Below, piece after piece: positions 1 through 13,100 of a stretch of 64,000 bases of DNA. How positions within the stretch are numbered: the stretch's first letter is position 1; the number at the start of each line of letters is the position of its first letter. The stretch is taken from the NCBI RefSeq assembly GCF_902686445.1, contig NC_062227.1, positions 30,992,777-31,056,776 on the forward strand. Reading direction: 5' to 3'. A model generated the notes under the pieces. The model was not told the DNA's origin, made no database searches, and saw nothing but the letters and a program-made list of their open reading frames with translations. A program made the position numbers and the translations under genes. This stretch comes from Sciurus carolinensis. Lineage: Eukaryota > Chordata > Mammalia > Rodentia > Sciuridae.

Positions 1-114
1 ATCTACAACTACAAAAATTTTTTTTTTAAAAATGGTATTTGTTATCAAAACTAATATAGCTAATTAGTTATATTTCTGGGATATAGTATTATATCCTGTT
101 TCTGGCAGTTGGGA

Positions 115-243
115 TTTTTGTATTTGTTTTAAATGGGATCTCACTATGTTGCCAAGCTTGTCTCAAACTCCTAAATCTAGTGTTCCTCCCACCTCAACTT
201 CCTCTGTGCTGGGCTTACAGGCATGTGCCACCACACTTGGCCT
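115..243 (-). mobile_element. B1 SINE, antisense
   Basis: The reverse strand reads as a 7SL-derived B1: ggcatgtgccaccacacttg and the polymerase III B-box region are visible on the + strand in complement, after a T-rich start. It is diverged. Confidence 0.75.
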
Positions 244-380
244 TAGCAGATATTATTTTGTCCTCTGAGATGTTATATTGAGGCACTGGGGGAGTTGGGT
301 AGTAGAGGTATATACACCTGCCTCCCCATTGTGTAGTAACCATATCACATTGAATTTGCTCTTCCTTTAAACTCCTAAGT

Positions 381-595
381 CTTTTTCTTTTCTCTTTTTG
401 GTACCAGGGATTGAACCCAGGGGCTTTTAACCACTGAGCCACATCCCCAGTCCTTTTTTATTTTATATTTTGAGACAGGGTCTCACTAAGTTACATAGAG
501 CCTTGCTATATTGCTGAGGCTGGTTTTGGTCACAACCCTCCTGCATCAGCCTCCAGAGCCACTGAGATTACTGGTGTGTGCCACCATGCCTGGCT
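381..595 (-). mobile_element. B1-dID dimeric SINE, antisense
   Basis: The + strand shows the ID half first (gggattgaacccagg to ccacatccccag). A T-rich linker and the B1 half (gagacagggtctcactaagt to ccaccatgcctggc) follow. This B1-plus-ID dimer is typical of squirrel-related rodents. It is flanked by ctcctaagt copies at 372-380 and 594-602. Confidence 0.85.
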
Positions 596-602
596 CCTAA
601 GT

Positions 603-713
603 TTTGTTTTTTTTTTTGTTTTTGTTTTTTGTTTTTGTGATGCTGGGGATTGAACCCAGGGCCTTGTACTTGTGAGGCAAGCACACTACCAACTGAGCTA
701 TATCCCGAGCCCT
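603..713 (-). mobile_element. ID SINE, antisense
   Basis: A T-rich tail then tgctggggattgaacccagg to aactgagctatatcc, the complement of a tRNA-like ID head. The target copy ctcctaagt recurs at 594-602 and 712-720. Confidence 0.85.
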
Positions 714-2607
714 CCTAAGTTTTTCTGTTGTTGCTATTGTTGTTGTTCTGTTTCGTTTTGTTTTTTAATTAATGCTGCTACTAACTCATCTTATATTTTG
801 CTTTTTTTTTTTTTTTTTAATCCGCTTTGGTGTTGATAAGGGCAAAGTGAGAAAACACAGCTTAGGTGTGCTGCCACAATGAGTTTCCCAATCCCAAACT
901 CGAGAATTAAACAGATTTACCCACATGTTTCACAGACTCTCCATGTAGGGATTTCCCTTGTGACAGACAGCATGGAGATGCAAACTAGAATCTGCGCTGT
1001 CTGCGGTCAGACACTCACCACAAGGAATAGCACTTCAAAAAGAGAGAAGAGGGCAGTACTATACATCGATCCAATCTGTTATCACTGTTTTATTAGACAT
1101 GCAAGATCCCATTGAACCTACATAATAGTTCTATTATGCCCACATTACAGATGAAGAAACTGGCACTCAGTGGGGCTTATGCACTATCAGTGGGGTGTTG
1201 GGGTGGAAAGTTGAGTGTGGGCTTTCCACCACACCATACTGCTAAGATGAGGAACAGCTTTGTCTCATCAGATCTCATTACATTGGGTTTGCTCCAGTTC
1301 CAGCCTTTTTGTCTTTTCCAATCCTACTTATGCATGCCTTGAACTTACTAGGTGAGGAAAATCTGCCCCATTATGATGAGGTGCAGAACACGTCTTAGAA
1401 GACACTCTTCCTGCCTTGGAGCAAACCACTGTCTAAAGTAGTAAGTCAGACCACACGTGTGAAATCAGTTGATCCTCCATTCTTGCCTCTGTGCATGAAA
1501 AGTTAAAGAAAAGGAGACTTTTTTTTTTTTCAGTTAATGCATCTGAATGATTTATATGAGTAGCCCCTAACTTAGAACAGGAAAGATGATCTTTAAAGAA
1601 GATTTTACAATAGTTATAGAATTTTTCATTGGTGATCAGATCTTCTGGCATCTGCAATGCCTGCTTAACACACAGCGTACATGGTATGTGAAAATAATTT
1701 CAGCTCCATGACAGGTGTATTGCAGATTACTCTAGCAGCCCATTCCTAATCCCTAGGAAGGCTTCTGTGTGCCCTTACTGTGGTGGGGCACTTTTTACGG
1801 CTTTAGGATATCACAAACCTGTATCTTTGTTTAACCTGTGTGCACAATGAGTGTCTGGCATTCATAAATCCAACAATTATTTTCCTAATGAGAGGTGAAC
1901 TATTTTAATGGAACACAGACTGCACCAAATTTCATAACTGCAGAACAATTGAGATTTTGATATCCCTTTCTCCCCTTGTCAGTTTCATGCCAGGCTTATT
2001 GAAAACTGGGGTTTTGGAGCAAATTATGTCTCAGTACAATTGAGGATTTCAAAAATTCTGCATTAACATCCACTTCACTTTTCTGTACCTGCTTTGCAAT
2101 GCAAGAGGTCCCTTCCTGTACTTACCTGGCTTTCTCTGATTCTGGATCCACTGACTTTGACATTTATAAAGAGCTCCACTTCTTATTCTGGGTCTCTTTG
2201 AAAAAAGGCTGATTAAAAATGGAAATAATGTGTGATCCTTCAGACAAGGCCATTCTGCAGGGGCCAGTTGTCGCCCCCACCACCACCAGATGTAAGGGAC
2301 CAGGTGGGAGTCTGCACAAGGCCCTCTGCTTCTTTCTCTCCCTGTCTGTCTCTCTCTGCCTCTTCTCACTTTTCTCTACTCTACTCTGTCATGCAGACAT
2401 GCATTCCCCACCTGAGTTGAAAACTGAGGCCCAAGCATATAAGGTCTCTAAGCACTTAAAAGCCATTTCCAAGTTTTAAACTTAATTTCCAACCTGCAGC
2501 TCATTCTGTTTCATTGTGTCTACCCCACTGCTGGGTCCCTGATCAGACACTTGGTAGAAAGGGACCTAACTAGAATCCATAACTCTAGAGATGCAGGAGG
2601 TAATGAC

Positions 2608-2610
<3 letters not shown>

Positions 2611-2652
<42 letters not shown>
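2611..2652. repeat. (GT)21 microsatellite
   Basis: Pure dinucleotide run of 42 nt followed by a short GA-rich stretch. Confidence 0.98.
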
Positions 2653-2662
<10 letters not shown>

Positions 2663-5600
2663 AAGAGTCCAACGAATGCTATCTGAATGGTCCATATACA
2701 TTTGCGGCAATCCTTTATTAGGCACTGGTGACAAAAAGGTGAAAAGAGAGAGTTGTAATCTCTATTATGGTGAGAAGTGAGTAGCTAGTGGGGTGATGTT
2801 TGAGGGCAGTGGGGGTGTAGAAGATGGAGCCCCTTGGAAGTCAGCCTTCACAGAGGAGTTGGGGTTTTGAGGTGGGGCATAGAGGATGAATGCCGTCTGG
2901 CCAGACAAGTGAGCAGGGGACCGTGTTCCTGGTAGGGGGAGAAGCACTGACAAGAACAGTAGGAGAGAGTGGCATGTGCCCTGGAAGCTACAAGTCTTCT
3001 GATGCCAGACCTCAGGAGTGCAGAGAGAAGGTGAAGGTGAGTAGTGAGGGGGTTTCATCAGGAAGGCCTTGGACACCATGCCTGGGGGTTTCTGTTTTAT
3101 CCTCTAGGCAGACCGAAACATTTCAGGGTGAAAAGGACACGGCCAGACATGTTAGGCACCAACGCTGAGGCCTCTGTGCTAAAAATAATCCAAATCAGAG
3201 GGAAGTAGGAGTCTTTCTTCATCATTGGAAAAAAAAATAAGAATAAAGCTCTTACCTCAGCTTTGGGTAGAAAGCTTTGCTTTTTTTTTCCTCCGGAAAT
3301 ACAGCTTCATCTTCTCCTTTGTGGTTTCATGCTGGTGCCTTCTCAATCTGGTCTTGCAAGCAAAGCTACCAGATGGCTCTTGTCCTGTGTGCTGTCCTGG
3401 CATGCTCACAGTCGGGTGACCTTTGCATCACCACCTTCCTGACTGGGCCACTCCTGCTCCCTGGATGGAACCATTGTGTGTGGAGATTCATGAGCCCCCC
3501 TGGGGACAGAACACTTGACTCTAAATCACTTGTCAGTAACACCAAGGGGCCACTACTTAGTGGAACATTAGAAACAGTTTTAGTATGTTGAGCTTTGACC
3601 CAAGTACATCGTGATCACTCTGAAGCTGGGTCTCTCTCTCCGCTCTTTGTTCCTCTCTATTTTTTTCTTTTTTCCCCTTCATGATTTTCTTCTAGTTCCC
3701 TGACTCTTTCAAAAAAAAAAAAAAGAAAATGGGGGTTGTATGGAACTGGTTTGGAGAAAGTGAACACTTCTGCTTGTGGAAATTTTTTCTCCTAATGAAG
3801 TTCAAGTGCTGCGATAGGAGGTTACATGATCCATCCGGGCCTGGGCTACCAGTGATCCCTGGGTGTGGCGGGGGGGATGCTTGCTGTACATGGCCCTACA
3901 CACTTCCACCCTGTCCTGCTCCATCTTTACCCAAGGACATTCAGGGTTATTTCTGGTGGTTTGGATGTAAGGTTCTTGAGGGGAGCAGTGGCAACAAAGA
4001 ACTAGGAGGAAGAAAGAGGGTGGGGGTAAGGGCAGAGGAGAATAGGTATGCAGGGAAAGAAAGAAAAGATGGACGAGCTTGGAGAGAGAGCAGTCCAGGA
4101 GTGGAAAGAAAAAGGGAAAATAAATTGAAACAAAGTACATCATGATGGAAAGAAGAGTTCTGAAAGGACAAGACAAAATAGATTTTCTAAGTATACCTTT
4201 TGGCATTCACACTGTCCCCATGGAGAGCAGTGTCTAAGTGTAGAAGGAGCTGGGGACTGACCCACAACTTTTAATAGGAATTGCCAGGAAATCAGTTGCA
4301 AGGTCCTCCTCGGAAGCTCCTGGAGGGCAGTGTTTGCTGCCTCCTTTCTCCCTCACTGGCCAAGCCCTACAGGACTTGATGTTGGTCAGCTGGCTGAGGA
4401 ACCCGTGATAATTGCATCTGACTGTTTTGGTTCATTAGGCAATACACTTGGTTTTTTTACACAGCTTCACAGGAATGGAAGAATATTCTGCAAACCCTGG
4501 CACCTGTCCCTGTAACTACTTTCCCTAAACAGTGGAACAACTTAAAATAGCCATTCGTCTGCCTACTTTTATTTATAACATTTTTTTGTTTTTGTTTTTA
4601 AGCCACACCTTGGGCATGGAGTGTGTCTTTTGATGTACCATTAGCTCCATGCAGCCTGGTCCACGTGGAGCAGGGTGCCTTCTGGGAAATGTGCCAGGCA
4701 GTGAAAGTTCTGTGTCAACAGTGGAAAGTGTGCAGGCTGTTCTGGGATATTCCACCCCCAGATAATTACTCTACGTGTGTTTAATGGTGTTCAATGTCTC
4801 TGTTGAGATACAGGCAGGGCTGATGGGAAGCACTCTGGGGTCTCCCTTTTAATTGATCAGTGATGTCACACGGAGACATGCAGCTAGGGCCAAAGATGTA
4901 CAAATTCCACAGTCTCCTTTTGGTTGAGTTGGGAAAGGAGCATAGGATCCACCTCTCACCCAGCCACCCACTTTCCCCCAATCCACCCCTCCCTGATCTG
5001 GAGCCCAGGAGTGCTGCTGTTTATGTGCCCAGATGGTGTGGTCCTTTGAATCCACCTCTTGTCTTTCTTGGGCTGCTCACTGGCTTCCCTGCTTCTCTTT
5101 GGAAGGCAGGTGTTCCAAACTAAAGCTCTGAATAGACAGAGGATTAAAAGCTTTTAATTTTTTTTTAAAGGTCTTTAAAGCTTCCAGCAATGGCCAAGGA
5201 TTTCCCCCACCACAGTCCAAAACCCCAGCCATGCTCTGGGAGGTTCCTTTCCTTTGAGCAGCAGGCATGTGCTGTCCGTGGGGCTCAGACCCAGATGCTA
5301 AGGAGCAAGTGTGGCCAGAGAGCTCGGGAAGGTGGCTTCTGGGACATGTCCATTCCTGGCATATCCCAGTACCCACTGTTGAGTCCAGCCAGGGGATCCA
5401 AGCTTGTGGGGGGTTCAGACGTAACTCACATGGGTTCTTTCTTCCGGTGGGTCAGCAGCCCAGCTGATGGGCATCAGACACCTCGGCCCTCACGTGCTGC
5501 GTGCATCCTGCGCTGGCTGCACTTCTGCCATCTGGAAGCCATTAGCATTGAAATGGTTTCAGGCACTTGCTGAGCACTGGGTTTTACAGGAGGTGCAACT

Positions 5601-6699
5601 CAGTGCTGCCCAGATCCTAGCAGTCAGGGGCCTTCACTTCCTGTAGGATTTCCAGTTTAAAGCCCAGTGAAGCCGTGCCCTCAGGCCACCACTGGGTCCT
5701 CTTCTCTTCCTTCCCGTTCTTCCTTCTGGCACACACAGGGGTACCCTGACACCGCTCTTTGTCCTATTTCTATTTTGGGTTTGAAGGAAAGGGGTTGCAG
5801 ATAAGTCACATTTGAAAAGTTCTTCAGGAAAGGGGTTGTTATTTTCTCTGCTGCCTGCGATTGGTAAGATGAAGTATCTCAGGAGATCCCTCAGAAGGAG
5901 GCAGAACTGAAGCCTCCAGCCACGGAAATTCACAATAATGACCATGCATCAAAGCAGCTGCCCACAGAACCTAGCACTGTGCTGCATCTCTGTCTCACCT
6001 GGGTCCTCATCAGAACCCCGCAGGCAGGGACACTGAGTCTTGGAGAGTTGAGCAGCTGCTAAGGAAGCATTAAGTTCAAATCAAGGTCTTTGCAATCCGA
6101 AGGCTCTTTCTGCTGTACAAACCCATGCCCCACTGAGGTCCAGGTAGGACAGAGGGGCAGTGGAGGAACAGACATCTGCAGTTCACACTAGATAGTCCAG
6201 CTGTGTTTTTTTTTTTTTTTTTTCGGTTGGGGGAAGCGAGCAAAATGATCTTTTGAAAGGAAACTCACGCAGTCTGTCAGCTTCTTGCCAACTCTACTGC
6301 AGTACAACCTGCCAAAAACAGCCAAACCTTGTTTGGGGTATGAAAGCAGCTGTTATAATAAACTCCTCTGCTCTGCCTCTTTCCTGTTATGGTGGAATGA
6401 CTGTTTAAAGTAAATGTCTCCAATCCATGGATTTTCTGGGGTCATGAAAACATTTTTTAATTGGCAGACTTGCTGACATTTTTTGGTGAAGGTAGGAAGT
6501 ACACAGAGCGCCACCCGCCATTTCAGATTCACACAGGTCTGGGAGTAAACACTCTCTGGCTTCTGCAGACTCCATTCCCTGCCTCCCACTCCTAAGGCTG
6601 AACCATCCTCGGGTTTTCAGTTTGTTCCAGAAAGAATGGGTTTCTGCCTCGCTTCTGTCCCGGGACTTCCAAAGCAGAGCCAGGGCGATGAGTGCACAG

Positions 6700-6930
6700 A
6701 GCAAGGAATCAGATCTGGATTGGAATCCCGACTCTGCCAACCGCAAATATGGAATTTCAAGTAAATGACACTGAACCTCAGTTTCCTAACCTGTAAAATG
6801 GTAAATGATAACCACCCATTAGGTTTACCACAAAGTTTAAAATAAAACCCAAACAATTGCCATATGCTGTGCAGAGGGGCTTTATATGTTTTAACCCATT
6901 TAATCTCAGCAACCCTGTGAGGTGGATAGT
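6700..6930. repeat. MIR-type SINE relic
   Basis: The core reads ctcagtttcctaacctgtaa, followed by the Mon-like tail. It is old and diverged. Confidence 0.6.
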
Positions 6931-6959
6931 GTTCTAACTGTATAGTAGCCTCTGGGTGT

Positions 6960-7440
6960 ATGTGGGTGAGTGTAATCAACAAGAATCCTTCCCTGCATGG
7001 AACTTGCATTGTTTTGGGAGGTCAAGAGGTGATAAGTGTTATCGAGAAAAGAAAAATAGGAAAGGAGGTGGAGAACAGGGTTCAGGGGTTGCATTTTTCA
7101 AAAGAATAATCAGGGAAGGCCTTTCTGAGAAGATATTTGAGTAAAAATCTGAAAAAAGTGATGGAGGAAATTATGAGGGTGTGAAGGGGAGAGTCCCGTG
7201 CTAGTCAGAGGATAGCATAAGTGCAAAGACCCTGGGGCAGCATGTCTGGTGGGTTCAAGGTACAGTGTGACTGGAATAGAAGTGGTAAAGATAGAGTAGA
7301 TAAGGTCAGAATCAGAGGAAGGCAGTGTAGGACCACATGGATCTCAGCTCTTTCTCTCAGTGAAACAGGAAGCTCCCTGAGAAGCCTGAGCAGAAGAGGA
7401 ACATGGTCAAGATGAAGCCAGATGTGAGAAAGGACCCTCT
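6960..7440. repeat. L2-type relic (tentative)
   Basis: The phrases cagggaaggcctttctgaga, gcaaagaccctggggcag and gaggaacatggtcaagatga match an old mammalian dispersed repeat usually masked as L2 or a relative. Confidence 0.45.
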
Positions 7441-8176
7441 GGATTCATTCACTCCAGCTGCTCCTCTTGCTGTTGGTTCCCACAAGCACAGTTGCCAACC
7501 TTTTGAGAATATTAAGTGGGACATTTCTTAATGGGACATCTGGGCCTCCATTGGAGACATTGTCCTTGTTGATTTTAACAACAGTGAACTTTCCCCAGCT
7601 TGCCCAGCATCTGCATCCTGCATCCTTTCTCTTGAATGGTTCTGTCCTTTGCTGCTTCTCTGCACTGAGTTGTCTCAATGGTGCTGCTTAACTGACTGCA
7701 TAGACAGCCGTGGTCTGCACTCACAATGCCTAATGTGTTGCTGTGATGAATTAGTTACTGGAACCAGGATCTAAAAGAATTGCTGGGGCCAGGCAACCAA
7801 AGAAGGAAGGGAGCAGAAGGACGAGGAAAGAGATGTTTGTAAATGGAGTCACTCCATCTGTGAGGCATCCGAAGGATGTCGGTGTCACAGGCTACCAGAA
7901 AATATTAGCCTTTATAAATTCAGATAAGAGGATTGGCATCGAAAGTTCTGAACCTCTGTTCTAGGGGTAGATCCTGGAGCCCATGGTTCTCCTGAAATCA
8001 CATCCAAATGTGTATCTGTGGGTGTTTTCCTGGGGTGAGATCATAGCCTCCATGTGGCTTATTTCTTGAACGGCTTTATCACAATTATAGGCCATACTTG
8101 TAACATTAGATATGCTCACAGGTTAACCTTTGTGCAAACTTGTGGAAAAAATACATGCATTTCAAAACAGAGTTTA

Positions 8177-8303
8177 GGGCCTGGGGTTGTAGCTCAGGGA
8201 TAGAGCACTTGCCTAGCGTGTGTGAGGCACTGGGTTCAGTTCTCAGCACCGCATATAAATAAATAAAATAAAGGTCCATCGACAACTAAAAAAATGAATT
8301 AAA
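8177..8303 (+). mobile_element. ID SINE with 13-bp target duplication
   Basis: Starts ggcctggggttgtagctcag with box A, then gggttcagttctcagc as box B, and a long A-rich tail (ataaataaataaaataaagg). The perfect direct repeat aaaacagagttta at 8164-8176 and 8304-8316 marks the insertion. Confidence 0.92.
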
Positions 8304-8754
8304 AAAACAGAGTTTAAAGGAATCTTTTAGTTTTCTTAATATTAGGATTCTATTATGTGTATGCAAAATCCATATGTAATATAGTATGCATATTATATAT
8401 TTGACAAATGTTACTTCTGATATTCCTAAGATAGAAAGCTAAATCATGGTCTCCTAGAAGTCATGGATTGTATTTTTTAAGACATGAAGGTGTACTGTCA
8501 GTCAAGACCTGTTTTGCTCCCTGCTCAGTGGCTATTTAAAGCCAGGAATTTACCCACTGTATTAGATCATGTGTTTGTAAATGGTCTTCATTGACTCTGA
8601 CTTCATTGACTCAGGTTCTAGCAGTGCTTTCCAGGCATGCACATGAGCCAAGGATTTCAAACAACAACCTAGGTCTTCAGTCTCTGGAAGCTCCCCTCCC
8701 TTTGGGTTCTTCATGAACAAGACCCACGTGCAAGAGGAGGCCCCAGCTCAGGAA

Positions 8755-8857
8755 GGAAACAGAACAATTTATGTATATGTAAATATTCTAACATCTGAAA
8801 ATATCTGAAATACTTCTGGTCTCGAGTATTTCAGATAAGGAGTATTCAACCTATATG
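8755..8857. repeat. ancient Tigger/MER-type relic with hairpin
   Basis: The wording (acttctggtctcgagtattt to ggagtattcaacc) matches a common old mammalian DNA-transposon relic. It contains a perfect 13-bp inverted repeat, 8802-8814 with 8825-8837. The family name is uncertain. Confidence 0.55.
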
Positions 8858-10151
8858 CATTCCTAAAGCCCTGTTGGCACATAGTGGCATTGTTTGGTAT
8901 TGGCACTGAGTATAGCTACTACCTGATGCTCACCTGAGTAAATACCATGAGGTGTACCGGCAGAATTCTGTGGGGCCTGCTGCTCTCCCTGGTCCCTGGA
9001 ACTCTGTCACAATGGTCAGGTCTCCCCAGTTCAGATCAGCCCTCAGGGGACTCTTAGCTGGGACTTACAGAAGTCAACAAAAGGATTTGTTGAGAACGAC
9101 TGATCCCACGCCCTGGAATGCAAACCACGCACCGTTTATGGTACATAATTATATACAATAAACTATAAAGGACATACAGTGGGTTTTGATATCAGGTTCC
9201 AGTTCCTCCCCACTAAAGAACTTTTAAAACCCCTTCATCAGTGTGGCTAAGGAAGTAGTTCAGCACCTCCTATCTGAATCAGTTTCCCTGTGTCCACACT
9301 GCTTTTCCCCCACCCATCTCACTGGAGATATCTCCTTGTCACACAGGGTCAGAAGCCTAAAGAGAGAAACCACATTATGCCCCTAATATCAAGAATCCAC
9401 CTTCACTATGGAAGAGGGAAAATGTATGACCATCAAAAACATGATTGAATATGGTGAGCTTCTGTTTGATGGGTAGTGTAGACTAGCAATGACCTTAGGA
9501 CACAGGAGACTGTGGATCTTATTCTTCAGTCACATGAAAATTTCTTGTTTTTCATCAAGAAGGAAACTTTAACAGAGGAAAGTTGTGAGTGCTCTCATGA
9601 AAGATTTCAACCTGTGCTCCTTCCACCTCCGCCATTTTAGTTTTGTCCTGATTATAGGGAGCTGTAGTCTACGCTCCTCACTCACTTGAGTATACCATCT
9701 CTCTGAAGAATTAACTGTCTTTTAATACAGAGAGGTAATCTCTGATGGGGCAAGGTTTAACTTATTTGGCCAGAAGCATTTTTCTCCTGGAATATCAGAC
9801 TAAAAATGGATCCACTATACATAAGGCATCATGACACTTCCTGTGTTATATCATTAAATGTCTCCTTTTCAGAAAGTTCTAGGTCCATCCTTGAGTCACC
9901 AAGTGCTCTATTTTGGATGAAATATATTCTCTGGTGTTACTAAATAATACTCTTGTCAAGTGTACCCCCAGAATGGCACAGGAAACTTTTGCCTCTACTT
10001 CTATACCTATTTCAAAGATTTAGGTGGTCTGCCTCAGGCTTTGGCTCAGTGACTTCAGGGCTGTGGTGCCTGACTTAATTGAAATGAAATAGTACAATAA
10101 AAATCAATGGAGTCAGGTTTAGTCTCTTTAGTCTATTATCTGTTTTGTGGG

Positions 10152-10181
10152 GTTTTTTTTTTGTTGTTGTTGTTGTTGTTA
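10152..10181. repeat. poly-T / GTT microsatellite
   Basis: A T run followed by six to seven GTT units. Confidence 0.9.
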
Positions 10182-13100
10182 TAATAAAGAGTCCAACTGT
10201 GTTCGTGTCCCTAATGGTATTTTTTATTATTTTTTTTATTTTTACAGACTGCATTTTGACTCATTGTACATTATGTTTTGTGTTTCTTGCAAGCAGTCTG
10301 AGGAAGGAGAGTTGAGATTGAAGAAGACCTCAGAAATAAATTCCTTTGTAAAAAGGAATACCTTCATCATCCCAGCCTCCACCTCCCCTGAGTGGGGGGA
10401 TGTAGGACATGAGGGTGGGGTCGCCGTGTTTGGACCGCAGTTTTGGTGCTGTGGGAAGGTACTTGGATGTGGGTAGTAATGGGAGCTCAGGTCCATTCCC
10501 TTTTTTGCCCACCAAGGACACAAATGTACAACTTTCATTGTGGAGGCCAATCTGCCATTTCAGAAATATGAATCTCCACAGCGAGGACTAGATTGACACT
10601 TACTTCTTTACCGGATGCACTTGGTTGACTTGGCCTTAGATGTCCACGTACTTTTATATAATGTTAGCTTCCCTCTTACTCCTTAGAACTTGTTCTTTAT
10701 TTCTAACAAAAATAGTCTTTGTGGTCTCTAGGTCCCAGTGAGTGAAGGACACATCCTCCACCTTAGGGTCTCCAGCTTCTTAGGATACAAATTACCCAAC
10801 AGTAGGGACATTCTTAGTGTCTTCCATAAACCTATTACATTTCTCACTGTCACATCTCTCCCTTTCTCCTAGTCTGTCTAAATAATCACAAGTGTTTGCT
10901 CTTTTCCTTCAGGGGGTGGGGGAGATTCGTTTCTATGCCCTACTCTGTGATCCTGCCCACACTACCCTGGGTCCCTGCAGCAGAAGCCTTTGAAAAAAGG
11001 AGCCTCCCCTTAGGCCTGGGACCGCCTGGAGCCATGACTACTCCAGCTCCACTTGGATAAACGTTTCTCTTACATGATTTGTGCCCAACCATGGTGTGTG
11101 TCTGGGAAATAAGCAGGAGTGGAGACGGATCTTCCACCAAGCTCAAAGCCATGAAAATGGACTTCTGTGCCATAGTCCTATGGATAAAATTTAATAAATG
11201 TACAATCCCAACCATTTGGGTCTCCGTATACCCTAATAAATTAGTGCTTCTAATTTTATAAGCACTGTCATAACCACGGGTGTAAGTGGGACTTTCCCTA
11301 TGTCTCTAAGTGTATGTTCTTTTGCTTTACTAGGTGTTGTTTATTAGGTGTTGTTTCCCCTAAGTGCTGTAGGAGGTGACAGATTGTTTCAGGGCAACCA
11401 GTGGGTTGTATTTGCAGGTGGTTGGTTGTCTTGACCAGCTTTGCTGCTGTAAGCCTACCACTTTCTGGCAGGAAGGAACATTTGCATAGTAACAAGAACT
11501 ATAAAATCCAGGCTTAATTTTAGTCCTCATTTAGGAATGGACCCAATGTGAATCACCAAATCCTTCTTTTTTATTTCCTCTTCAGGGCTGTGCATAATAT
11601 GGAGGGAATGAATTAGCGCTATCTTTGTGTTTGCAGGGAGGATACTGCTGGCCTGTTGTCAGTTGACCCTGAGCTGTGGTTGCTTTTCCAGTAGGAGGGC
11701 TGAGAGGCCAGGCTGCCCCAGGCAGAAGGAGCTCTGGCTCCTGGGATCCTGTCTCTCGGGTCCCGTTGTGTAGTGACCCCTCAAAACATGTATATTTCCT
11801 TAGTAGGAGCTACTCTTTTTCCACAGGATATTTTTTAAAATAACAAATAATGAACTCAACAGTATGTTCTAAACTACTTAGAAACTATGCAGTTTACCAG
11901 AAATTAAGTAAAAAAAAATATGCTATAAAGTAGAAAGAAAATATGAATGAATGGGTGATTCTCCATATTCCACTATCACTGTAGTAATGCAGAAAACCTT
12001 GAACTAGGCATGGATTGCACAATGATTTGAAATGCCTATCCAAGCTTCCTTTTCTTTAATCTTGCTTAACTCTTTTAAAAGCCTAATTAGGAGTTGTTTG
12101 GCCATTTGGGAAATGAAATTCATTTCCTTGAACATGAAATGCAAGAAAGTGATTTTACCCAAAGAATTTCATATCATATGAAATTGTGTATATTTTGTTC
12201 ATCTCTGATCTCTATGATTCACCTGTTTCTAGAATGATGTGCCCTTGGCTCAATTTTGCCATTATGTGCTATGAGAGCCAGTCCAAGAAGGAAATGCACT
12301 TGCAGGGTGGTTAGTAAGAGTTAAGTCAAACCCACATTTGTGGATTTGAAGTTAACAGACATGTGGAAATTGAACCTTAAACATTGTCAGTGTCACTAGG
12401 AACCTAAAATTATCTCACCCCACAGATTGTGAATTTGAAATTTAATACGTTTGTATGAAAGTTTTGAATTCAAGACCTTTAATGTGCACAGAAATTGCTA
12501 ATAGGAATGCATGTAAGATCTCTGTAACCTTGAGAGGCAGGGAAAGAGCTTCAGTACAGTCCCCACCATGTCCAGGCTTGATTGTGTCAGTGATTCTGAA
12601 CTTCTCTAGTGATGAGTCTCTACGGACAGAGCCATTGTTTGGTTTGTTTCAATGTGATTGGTCAGGTGCACTAGACTGAGCGGTGTGCTGGCAAATGTTT
12701 AACAACTAGCTCTCCGGAAGGCAAAAGTCCTGATTTGGAGTGGTGGCTCATTTCTGTAGTATAAATATTCCCAGGGTGACCATTTCAAGCTACCAGTGTA
12801 TTACTGAACATGAAATTGTGAGGTGATACAAATAACTGGTTCTTACTAGTCAGTATAAGCTGGCACCAGCCACCACCCCCCTACCCCATAGATCTATGAG
12901 AAATTGTGAATTTAAATTTTGCTTTAGAAATCCTTCTTTAACATCTCTTCAGCCTGAAGAAAATCTTGTACAAAGTCATCATTCTATATGTACATATGTA
13001 TGTACAAATGTATGTTTTTACCTAGCTATTTCAATTTTAAACAATTTTCTAAATTTAATTCTGTCATTTTTGAATTTGTGGCATGGAAAATTAAATCAAC

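Noticed and set aside
3729..4206. Overlapping 138- and 134-codon frames on both strands
   Set aside because: They lie in purine-rich DNA that lacks stops on both strands; no domain was seen.
8177..8260. tRNA-like sequences with box A and box B (also at 36104, 37259, 53951, 58033)
   Set aside because: They are heads of ID SINEs with A-rich tails and target repeats, and do not form a full tRNA gene.
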